From Clostridia bacterium (GTDB lineage: Bacteria; Bacillota_E; RBS10-35; JAJYVN01): 29,605 nucleotides of DNA. The notes beneath the pieces were generated by a model. That model worked only from the letters and a program-made list of their open reading frames with translations. It was not told where the DNA came from and did no database searches. Positions 24,246-29,605 of this stretch are shown piece by piece. Within the stretch, counting starts at the first letter, position 1. Every line of letters starts with the position of its first letter. A program made the position numbers and the translations under genes. The DNA is taken from assembly GCA_027335515.1 (NCBI GenBank), contig DAHWHT010000348.1, forward strand, positions 1-29,605. Direction: 5' to 3'.

Positions 24246-25199
24246 TCAGCCTTGCGGGGGTGGCGGCATGGCGACCGCCGTCGCGCCCGCGGCCGCCATG
24301 CCGACGGCGCGCACCCGACCGCCGCCGCAGCCGTCCAACCAGGCCTGGAGCGCGGCCAGCACCGGCCGGCGGTCGCCGGAGGCGTCCACCAACGCCAGCA
24401 CCGTCGGCCCGGCGCCGCTGAGAAAGGCGCCATGCGCACCCGCCGCCGGCAACGCCCGCAGACAGGCTTCCAAACCCGGAATCAAGGCGGCCCGGTAGGG
24501 CTGGTGCAGCCGGTCCTGCGTCGCCACGGCCAGCGCGTCGAGCCGGCCGGCCACCAGGGCGGCCACCAGCAGGCCGGTCCGCTGCACGTTGGCGACGGCG
24601 TCCGCGAACACCACCTGCCGCGGCAGCACCGCTCGCGCCTCCGCCGTCGGCAGGGGACGGTCCGGAATGGCCAGCAGCGCACACACACCGGCCGGAGGGG
24701 GGAGCCGCACGGACCACACGCGGCCCCCGTCCTGGCAGGCCGCACACAGGCCGCCAAACAGCGCGGGGGCGAGGTTGTCCGGATGACCCTCGATCGCCGT
24801 GCCGACATCGAGCAGACGCCCGGGGGCGAGCGGGCGCCCCAACAGTTCGTTGGCGGCCACGAGGCCAAGGGCCACCGCGGCGGCGCTGCTGCCAAGCCCC
24901 CGGCCGATGGGCAGTTCCAGGTCCAGGTGCACGCGGAACCCGCGCGGGCCGACGCCGGCCTGCGCGCACACCGCCATGGCCGCCCGCGCGATGAGGTTGT
25001 CGTCATCCCGCGGCACCGCCTGGGCCCCCCGCCCCCGGACGACCACCTCCACGCCCCTGGGCGCGAAAGCACACCAGGCCGTCTGCGCCCAGTCCAGCGC
25101 CAGGCCAAGCGTGTCGAAGCCCGGACCAAGGTTGGCCGTGGTGGCGGGAGCCGAAGCCCGCACCCACGACCCGTCCGCCGCCGGATTCCCGTCAGCCAT
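24246..25199 (-). CDS. thrB: Homoserine kinase
   Basis: The 317-residue GHMP-family kinase phosphorylates homoserine. VRASAPATTANLGPGFDTLG is the typical start block, LPIGRGLGSSAAAVALGLV is the ATP-binding GHMP motif, and GAFLSGAGPTVLALVD is the C-terminal motif. ATG at 25199 overlaps the thrC stop by eight bases, showing coupling; the longer frame from 25283 is not needed. Confidence 0.95.
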   Translation of the reverse strand: MADGNPAADGSWVRASAPATTANLGPGFDTLGLALDWAQTAWCAFAPRGVEVVVRGRGAQAVPRDDDNLIARAAMAVCAQAGVGPRGFRVHLDLELPIGRGLGSSAAAVALGLVAANELLGRPLAPGRLLDVGTAIEGHPDNLAPALFGGLCAACQDGGRVWSVRLPPPAGVCALLAIPDRPLPTAEARAVLPRQVVFADAVANVQRTGLLVAALVAGRLDALAVATQDRLHQPYRAALIPGLEACLRALPAAGAHGAFLSGAGPTVLALVDASGDRRPVLAALQAWLDGCGGGRVRAVGMAAAGATAVAMPPPPQG

Positions 25200-26271
25200 C
25201 GCGCAACCCCGCCGGCAATGCGGCCGCGATCGCCTCGGGGGTCGCCTCGGCGCGCAGCGTCGGCTCCCCTTCGGCGATGGCACGGTCGGGATCTTTGAGC
25301 CCGTTGCCGGTCAGCACACAGACCACGCGCTGATCGGGGGCGATCAGGCCGGCCCGCTGCGCCTGCCAGAAGCCCGCCAGGGAAGCCGCGGAGGCCGGCT
25401 CACAGAAGATACCCTCCCGGCGGGCCAGAAAGCGGTAGGCGTCCACAATGTCGGCGTCGGTGACCGACAGAAAGCGCCCGTCCGCCTCGGCGACGGCGGC
25501 CCGGGCCAGATGCGCGCTGGCGGGCCGACCGATGCGGATCGCCGAGGCCAGGGTCTTGGGTTCATCCACCTCGCGGCCATGGACCAAGGGGGCGGCGCCC
25601 GCGGCCTGGGCTCCAATCAACCGCGGGACCCGGCCGGCGCGACCCAGCTGGCGGTACTCGCAAAACCCGCGCCAGTATGCGGTGATGTTTCCGGCATTGC
25701 CCACCGGGATGCACAGCCACTCGGGGGCGTCGCCCAACTGCTCCACGACTTCGTACGCACCCGTCTTCTGGCCCTCCAGACGCAGGGGGTTGACGGAGTT
25801 GACCAGCGCCGCGTCGGGCCGGGCGGCCGCCAGGGCGCGCACCGCCGCCAGCGCCTGATCGAAGTTCCCCTGGACCAACACCAACCGGGCACCGAACGCG
25901 AGCGCCTGCGCCAGCTTGCCTTGCGCCACGGCGCCATCCCCCGCCGGGACAGCCAAGAGGGCCGGCAGCCCGGCGCGGGCGGCGAAGGCGGCCGCCGAGG
26001 CCGAAGTGTTGCCGGTCGAGGCGCAAACCAGGAAGCGGGCCCCCTCCGCCAGGGCACCGCTGACCGCCACCGCCATGCCGCGGTCCTTGAAGGACCCGGT
26101 GGGGTTGGCGCCTTCAATTTTGAAATGCAGATCGGCGCCCCGGCCGGCGTGCCGCGCGGCCACCAGTGGCGTATTGCCCTCGTTTAGCGTCAGCGTCGGG
26201 GCGTCCGCCGGCAGCGACAGGTAGGAGCGGTATGTTTCGATAATCCCACGCCAATGGGCGGTCTGTGCCAC
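25192..26271 (-). CDS. thrC: Threonine synthase
   Basis: The 359-residue PLP enzyme makes threonine from O-phosphohomoserine. It contains LTLNEGNTPLV, NPTGSFKDRGMAVAVSGALA with the PLP lysine, CASTGNTSASAAAFAARAG (phosphate cup) and the C-terminal VCVLTGNGLKDPD. It is the short form found in Firmicutes. The GTG start at 26271 lies three bases after the preceding gene's stop, so it depends on translational coupling; only a weak GAGG is near. The homoserine dehydrogenase gene is not in the window. Confidence 0.95.
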   Translation of the reverse strand: MAQTAHWRGIIETYRSYLSLPADAPTLTLNEGNTPLVAARHAGRGADLHFKIEGANPTGSFKDRGMAVAVSGALAEGARFLVCASTGNTSASAAAFAARAGLPALLAVPAGDGAVAQGKLAQALAFGARLVLVQGNFDQALAAVRALAAARPDAALVNSVNPLRLEGQKTGAYEVVEQLGDAPEWLCIPVGNAGNITAYWRGFCEYRQLGRAGRVPRLIGAQAAGAAPLVHGREVDEPKTLASAIRIGRPASAHLARAAVAEADGRFLSVTDADIVDAYRFLARREGIFCEPASAASLAGFWQAQRAGLIAPDQRVVCVLTGNGLKDPDRAIAEGEPTLRAEATPEAIAAALPAGLRDG

Positions 26272-26274
26272 GCC

Positions 26275-26769
26275 TCAGGCCCTGGCTTCCAGCTCTAAGT
26301 TCTTCTGCTCCTTGACCCTGTCCGCGTCGAAAAACGCCATCTTGTCGAGAAAAATCTCCAACTGCTCCCGCTCCTCGCGCTCCTGCAGTTGCTCTTGGAA
26401 GAACAGGTGGCGGGGATGGAAGCTGGTGATCAGACGCCCGTGCCGAAAGACACCGGCCAGCGGCCAGTGCTGCCAGTCAAAGCTGTCAAAGGCACGCCGG
26501 CCCGCCTCCCAGGTCTCCATACGCCCGCGCACGTCATCCGCCGGCACGACCACCGCCCGCACCCGACCGGCATGCGCCTTGGCCACCGACGCGAGCGAGC
26601 GTCCGAACCGCGCGTCCTCCGCCAGACCCCGGTCAAACAGCGCCAGCAGGGTCACGCCGTCGTCCGCGCCCGCGTCGTCCTGGGCCGGCGCATTCAGGGC
26701 CCGCTGCTCCAAGTCCGCCGCAGACCACGGTTCCAGCCCCGCCGGTCGCTCCACCCCACGGCCCGCCAT
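26275..26769 (-). CDS. Thioredoxin-fold-like protein without catalytic cysteines, function unknown
   Basis: The 164-residue cytosolic protein reads like a thioredoxin fold: a strand VTLLALFDRG, a helix with a long SVAKAHAGRVRAVVVP strand, and WPLAGVFRHGRLITSFHP in the place of the cis-proline strand and hairpin. The CxxC position holds no cysteine. A charged helical tail (EQLQEREEREQLEIFLDKMA) follows. ATG at 26769 is ten bases after GGAGGG. It is three bases upstream of thrC in the same transcription unit and not far from the selenothioredoxin gene. The fold is an inference from pattern; no function is assigned. Confidence 0.55.
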   Translation of the reverse strand: MAGRGVERPAGLEPWSAADLEQRALNAPAQDDAGADDGVTLLALFDRGLAEDARFGRSLASVAKAHAGRVRAVVVPADDVRGRMETWEAGRRAFDSFDWQHWPLAGVFRHGRLITSFHPRHLFFQEQLQEREEREQLEIFLDKMAFFDADRVKEQKNLELEARA

Positions 26770-26787
26770 GTTGCACACGCCCTCCCG

Positions 26788-27126
26788 CTACCCGCTGCGG
26801 CGAATGTCCGGCGCCCCGGCGGTCAACGCCCCCGCCTTCGGCGACGGCGAGGCGGCCACCGCCGTGCGCTTGCCCCGCCGCTCAATCCATACCGTTGCAC
26901 CCTCCGAAAAGCGGGCCGCCACCGCCAGCCGGCGGCCGACGGCACCGGATTCGGCCAAGGGGGCAAAAAAGGTGCCGACAAAGGTCAGCGTGCGCGCGGG
27001 AACCACGAGGCTGCGCACCCCGCCCTGCGCATCGCCAACCTCCAGCAGACCCCGGCTCCAACGCACCCAACGCGCATCGGCAATCCGTGTCACGTCCGGA
27101 CCTGGCTCAGGTTCGGCCACGCCCAC
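26788..27126 (-). CDS. Small protein of unknown function at the head of the thr gene cluster
   Basis: I do not recognise this 112-residue protein. It looks beta-rich: VRWSRGLLEVGDAQGGVRSL, VVPARTLTFVGTFFAPL and GATVWIERRGKRTAV. It ends in an Ala/Pro tail. It has no signal peptide or cysteines. GTG at 27126 follows GGGGG by eight bases; GTG at 27135 is the alternative. It lies 18 bases before the thioredoxin-fold gene and downstream of a consensus TATAAT. Confidence 0.55.
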   Translation of the reverse strand: MGVAEPEPGPDVTRIADARWVRWSRGLLEVGDAQGGVRSLVVPARTLTFVGTFFAPLAESGAVGRRLAVAARFSEGATVWIERRGKRTAVAASPSPKAGALTAGAPDIRRSG

Positions 27127-27218
27127 CAGCCGCACCCCCGTTTCAGGGTGCGGGCTTCGACGGGAATCGCCATGCCCCCTGTCGATCGGCGGGCCGCCCG
27201 AGCCCCAAGCACCGCGGC

Positions 27219-27227
27219 ATTATAGCA
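27219..27227 (-). promoter_or_regulatory. Extended -10 promoter of the thr gene cluster
   Basis: TGCTATAAT on the minus strand (27227-27219) is a perfect extended -10 element. No -35 is recognisable 17 bases upstream. It would start a transcript near 27211 covering the two unknown genes, thrC, thrB and perhaps motA. Confidence 0.7.
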
Positions 27228-27347
27228 CAGCGCGCCCGGGTCCCCCGACGCCCGGCCGCCGCATCGCGGGGCGATGCCGCACTCTGCGGCCCGCCGAGGA
27301 ACTCCAGGGTGTCGCCCTGCGCCGCATCGTGCCGCCCGCGGTGCGCA

Positions 27348-27356
27348 TGCTACACT
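27348..27356 (+). promoter_or_regulatory. Candidate extended -10 promoter of the selenothioredoxin gene
   Basis: TGCTACACT, identical to the 9-mer before the XPB gene. The predicted start is near 27363, giving a leader of about 160 bases. Confidence 0.5.
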
Positions 27357-27362
27357 GGACGG

Positions 27363-27524
27363 GCTGTTAGCGGGAGCAGTTCAAACACCCGCAGGGGCGG
27401 TTCAAGCCCCGAGTCCGCCCAGGCCCGGCCCCCCGCGCGAGACGGGGGGCGAATGTGTGGCAGGAAAGGGGCGAACCTGGTCGGGCGGACGTGCGCGCGA
27501 GCGCATCCCATACCAGGGCAGACG
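27363..27524 (+). promoter_or_regulatory. Structured leader of the selenothioredoxin mRNA
   Basis: Two adjacent hairpins have arms GCGGG/CCCGC and GGGGC/GCCCC, and both present GTTCAA in their loops. They are followed by a perfect 8-base stem GTCCGCCC (27413-27420) with GGGCGGAC (27483-27490). This encloses another perfect 8-base stem, GCCCCCCG (27428-27435) with CGGGGGGC (27443-27450), and its loop CGCGAGA. The unpaired part includes GGCAGGAAAGG. The arrangement resembles a riboswitch or protein-binding leader, but it matches no class I know. High GC makes chance pairing a real alternative. Confidence 0.4.
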
Positions 27525-27842
27525 ATGACTCCAGAGATCCTCGGAACGGACCTGGCCGATAAGGTGGAAAAGGCCGATGGCACCGTGGTCCTGGTCTTCA
27601 CGGCCCCGTGGTGACCGGCCTGTCGACGACTGGGTCCAGTCGTAGACAAGGTGTCGGAATCCATGGAAGCGCAGTCCCAGGTAGCGTTTTACAAGGTTGA
27701 CACGGACAAGGCCCCCGATGTGGCGCAGAAATATGGGATCCAGGCGATCCCGACGATGGTGCGCTTCAAGGGCGGCAAGCAGGACGGCCAGTCGGTCGGC
27801 TTCCAGCCCGAGGCCGCCGTGCGCAGCTTCGCCACCACCTGA
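27525..27842 (+). CDS. Selenocysteine-containing thioredoxin (UGA read as Sec at the active site)
   Basis: Read through an in-frame TGA (27612-27614), this is a complete 105-residue thioredoxin. FTAPW-U-PAC-RRLGPVV aligns without gaps to the FWAEWCGPCKMIAPIL region of E. coli thioredoxin. U30 replaces the first, nucleophilic cysteine and C33 is the resolving cysteine. YKVDTDKAPDVAQKYGIQ, then AIPTMVRFKGG with cis-Pro76, and a short final helix follow, all at standard positions. The TGA is followed by a stem-loop fitting the bacterial SECIS model. Plain translation gives a 29-residue fragment and a separate piece starting at GTG 27651. ATG at 27525 follows a modest AGGG. Redox partners would be a thioredoxin reductase and unknown targets. 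A nonsense mutation is the alternative, but it would have to fall by chance exactly on the catalytic codon next to a SECIS-like hairpin. Confidence 0.85.
27621..27648 (+). promoter_or_regulatory. Bacterial SECIS element
   Basis: TGTC (27621-27624) pairs with GACA (27645-27648). After one G.A mismatch, ACGACTG (27626-27632) pairs with CAGTCGT (27637-27643), closing the tetraloop GGTC. The loop begins 18 bases after the TGA and has G in its first two positions. This matches the published bSECIS rules (loop 16-37 bases after UGA, G in the first two loop bases) and recalls the GGUC loop of E. coli fdhF that binds SelB. Confidence 0.82.
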
Positions 27843-27855
27843 CACACCCCAGGTA

Positions 27856-27908
27856 CGCGCGGGCGCATCCCCGGCCGGGCATACTCCGGCAGGGGATGTT
27901 TCCGCGCG
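27856..27908 (+). repeat. Long inverted repeat between the selenothioredoxin and htrA genes
   Basis: CGCGCGG (27856-27862) pairs with CCGCGCG (27902-27908). CATCCCC (27866-27872) pairs with GGGGATG (27892-27898) across a 3x3 internal loop. GCCGG (27874-27878) pairs with CCGGC (27886-27890) at the tip, for 19 base pairs in all. It begins 13 bases after the thioredoxin stop and has no T tract. It may be a 3'-end structure or a barrier between the genes. Confidence 0.65.
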
Positions 27909-28030
27909 GGCGGCGGTCCGAAGTGCCTTTACATTTCCGCGCTACACTCCCCTCAGCGAAAGCGGTCGACCCGTGGGGCCGCAACGATGAATGTGTCCGG
28001 TGCATTTGGGAGATGAGGAGGGGTTAAACC

Positions 28031-29425
28031 GTGTATTGGCTGGACGAACCGCCGCCTGAAGACGCCCCCTATGGGTCCACGGATCCAGGGCCACAGCCCG
28101 GCGGCGCCTCCGGCACAACCGCTTCCGAATCCGAATCCGCAGCCGCATTCGAATCCGCAGCCGCCGGGCCGTCCGGCCCCGCGGTGGGTGCGGGCGTCGA
28201 CGGAGGCGGTCCGGGCGCACCCCGTGGCCGGCGCCGGCGCTCCGGGCTGCTGCGCACGGCCGGCACCGCGCTGGCCGGGGCCGCCATTGGCAGTCTGGCC
28301 ATGTTTGTCGCCCTGCCCAGCTACCGGGTGGGGGCGCAGGGCTACGCGCAAATCCACACCACCGCCATCTCCTCCAGCCAGCAGGCCCAGGGATCGGCCG
28401 CGGTCGGTGTGTACAAGGCGCTCGGTCCGTCGGTGGTGCTGGTGACCAACCGCCAGGCCCCGGTCAATACCTTCTACGGCCCGCAGTCCCAGATCGATTG
28501 GGGCAGCGGCGTCATCTTCAATTCCGCCGGCTACATTGTCACCAACGACCACGTCGTCCAAAACAGCAGCCACGTCACGGTCACGCTCGCCGACGGCAAG
28601 ACCTACACCGCCACCGTGGTCGGAGGGGATTCCTCCACCGATCTGGCGGTGATCCGCGTCCATACCGGCACACCGCTGCCGGCCGCCCACTTCGCCAACT
28701 CCAAGGACGTCGTCCCCGGCGAGGTGGCCATCGCGATCGGCAACCCGCTCGGACCGGCCTTCTCCCAATCCGTTACGGAGGGCATCGTCGGAGCCGTGCG
28801 GCCCATGCTCTACGGAGCCCCGGGCGGGCCGCCGCGCGTGACCAGCATGATTCAGACCGACGCGCCCATCAATCCAGGCAACTCGGGCGGCGCGCTGGCG
28901 GATGCCCAGGGCAACGTCATCGGCATCACCAGCATGAAGGTCGGCCAAACGGGCAACGGCGGCCTGCAGGCCATCGGGTTGGGGTTTGCCATCCCATCCA
29001 ACACCGTGCAGCACGTCGTCAATCAGATCGTGCGTTACGGATACGTCAAGCGGGCCTGGCTGGGCATCGAGCTGAACGCCGGCAACACGCAACTGCCCAC
29101 CCAAAACACCACCCTGACGGTGACCGCAGTGCAGCCCGGCGGCCCGTCGGCCGGCAAGCTGCAGCCCCACGACGTCATCACCACCTGGAACGGCCAGAGC
29201 GTGCACAACTACCTCCAGCTGGTGCAGGACATCAACAAGGCCACTCCCGGCCAGACGGTGTCGATCGGGGTGCAGCGCAGCGGCCGGCCGGTGACCGTCA
29301 AGATCACCCTGGGCACCGAGCCGCGCAGCCTCTCCCAGCCTTCCACCACGCCCACGCAGTCACAGTCGCCTTCCAACGGGTCCACGCGGGGCGGCGTGTT
29401 CCCCTTCCTGCGCCCCCTGCCCTGA
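28031..29425 (+). CDS. HtrA/DegP-type membrane-anchored serine protease
   Basis: The 464-residue envelope protease has a long disordered cytosolic tail (about 70 residues, rich in Pro, Gly, Ser, Ala) ending in RGRRRR. A single membrane helix (LLRTAGTALAGAAIGSLAMF) and an extracellular trypsin-like domain follow. The triad is H174 (TNDHVVQ), D204 (SSTDLAVIRV) and S285 (NPGNSGGAL). One PDZ domain (about 335-435, KRAWLGIELNAG onward) and a Ser/Thr/Pro tail end it. HtrA proteases degrade misfolded exported proteins. GTG at 28031 follows GAGGAGGGG by seven bases. The N-terminal tail contains a short in-frame duplication (SESESAAAFESAAAG). It is downstream of the selenothioredoxin and may be separately transcribed. 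Confidence 0.95.
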   Translation: MYWLDEPPPEDAPYGSTDPGPQPGGASGTTASESESAAAFESAAAGPSGPAVGAGVDGGGPGAPRGRRRRSGLLRTAGTALAGAAIGSLAMFVALPSYRVGAQGYAQIHTTAISSSQQAQGSAAVGVYKALGPSVVLVTNRQAPVNTFYGPQSQIDWGSGVIFNSAGYIVTNDHVVQNSSHVTVTLADGKTYTATVVGGDSSTDLAVIRVHTGTPLPAAHFANSKDVVPGEVAIAIGNPLGPAFSQSVTEGIVGAVRPMLYGAPGGPPRVTSMIQTDAPINPGNSGGALADAQGNVIGITSMKVGQTGNGGLQAIGLGFAIPSNTVQHVVNQIVRYGYVKRAWLGIELNAGNTQLPTQNTTLTVTAVQPGGPSAGKLQPHDVITTWNGQSVHNYLQLVQDINKATPGQTVSIGVQRSGRPVTVKITLGTEPRSLSQPSTTPTQSQSPSNGSTRGGVFPFLRPLP

Positions 29426-29437
29426 TCGGACCACGCG

Positions 29438-29605
29438 TCAGGCCCGCCGCGCCCCGGACCGGCGACCCCGCCGTTCCGGGGCCGGCGGGGGGGCGGGCCG
29501 CGCCAAGAGCCCGGCGTCCAGGAGAAAGGGACTGGGGTCCGCCGACCAACTGACCGCCAGGAACCGCCGCGCCCGGGTGAAGGCGACGTAGCAAAGGCGG
29601 CGCTC
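29438..29605 (-). CDS. C-terminus of a UvrD/PcrA/Rep-type helicase, cut by the window edge
   Basis: Reading in from the right edge on the minus strand gives ERRLCYVAFTRARRFLAVSW and then SADPSPFLLDAGL. This is the motif VI block (E-x-R-L-x-Y-V-A-x-T-R-A) of superfamily 1A helicases such as PcrA and UvrD, followed by the usual PS-x-FL segment. A short Pro/Arg-rich tail ends at a TGA (29440-29438). Only 55 codons are visible. The gene converges on htrA with 12 bases between the stops. Confidence 0.88.
   Translation of the reverse strand, partial: ERRLCYVAFTRARRFLAVSWSADPSPFLLDAGLLARPAPPPAPERRGRRSGARRA

Larger units (their letters stand above)
27127..27524. other. Divergent control region between the thr cluster and the selenothioredoxin gene
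   Basis: No protein gene is seen in these roughly 400 bases. The left part carries the minus-strand promoter and a leader of about 85 bases. The right part carries the plus-strand extended -10 element and a 160-base structured leader. Each is described separately. Confidence 0.7.

Noticed and set aside
27364..27420. tRNA-like look (GGTTCAAG and TTCAAAC blocks), possibly tRNA-Sec
   Set aside because: No cloverleaf can be built: the acceptor ends do not pair, the T loop is shifted by two bases, and no anticodon stem closes around TTCAAA.
27421..27490. TPP-like block CGAACCTGGTCGG in the selenothioredoxin leader
   Set aside because: The other conserved TPP riboswitch segments (CTGAGA, and the final pairing block) are missing.
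27612..27614. TGA as a tryptophan or glycine codon (alternative genetic code)
   Set aside because: Several genes here (spoVT, thrC/thrB overlap, XPB, the kinase pair) end properly at TGA and use TGG for Trp.

Overview
This very GC-rich window (about 70% GC by eye) most likely comes from a high-GC, endospore-forming member of the Firmicutes, of the Symbiobacterium, Thermaerobacter or Sulfobacillus kind. The sporulation regulator SpoVT, an alpha/beta-type small acid-soluble spore protein, an IreB-family protein and a prokaryotic-type SpeH support this. Strong GGAGG-like ribosome binding sites and frequent GTG starts also fit. The genus is inferred, not read directly.

Layout. At 1-2166 are two glycosyltransferases: a GT39-like membrane protein whose 5' end is damaged or cut off, and a polyprenol-phosphate GT2 enzyme. 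At 2167-2912 is a gene-poor stretch with a frameshifted hicA remnant. From 2913 to 8131 come an APC permease (-), a jelly-roll lipoprotein (+), an unknown protein (-), a site-2-protease-like membrane peptidase (+) and a Gfo/Idh/MocA oxidoreductase (+). A structured non-coding stretch (about 8221-8600) precedes a bacterial XPB helicase and its overlapping partner protein. On the minus strand, 12653-14723 holds an MntP-like pump, spoVT, ireB and a SASP gene with a clear terminator. At 14824-18461 (-) are an argB-argD gene fusion, argC and speH; speH has a near-consensus promoter and a structured leader. An SH3 lipoprotein and a two-component system (-) follow. pheA and an FMN reductase lie on the plus strand. 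A minus-strand cluster at 23294-27126 reads, in transcription order, unknown gene, thioredoxin-fold gene, thrC, thrB, motA.

The most striking feature is at 27525-27842. It is a 105-residue thioredoxin whose first redox-active cysteine codon is an in-frame TGA, giving W-U-P-A-C. The TGA is followed at the right distance by a near-perfect stem-loop with a GGTC loop that fits the bacterial SECIS model. Homology to thioredoxin continues in the same frame after the TGA, so this looks like a selenocysteine thioredoxin. Automated calling breaks it into two pieces. It has its own structured leader and is followed by a long inverted repeat and an HtrA-type serine protease. The right edge holds the C-terminus of a UvrD/PcrA-type helicase on the minus strand.

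Together the window covers envelope glycosylation and proteolysis, spore biology, arginine, threonine, phenylalanine and polyamine biosynthesis, DNA repair helicases and redox functions. It shows no CRISPR array, no convincing tRNA or rRNA and no intact mobile element.
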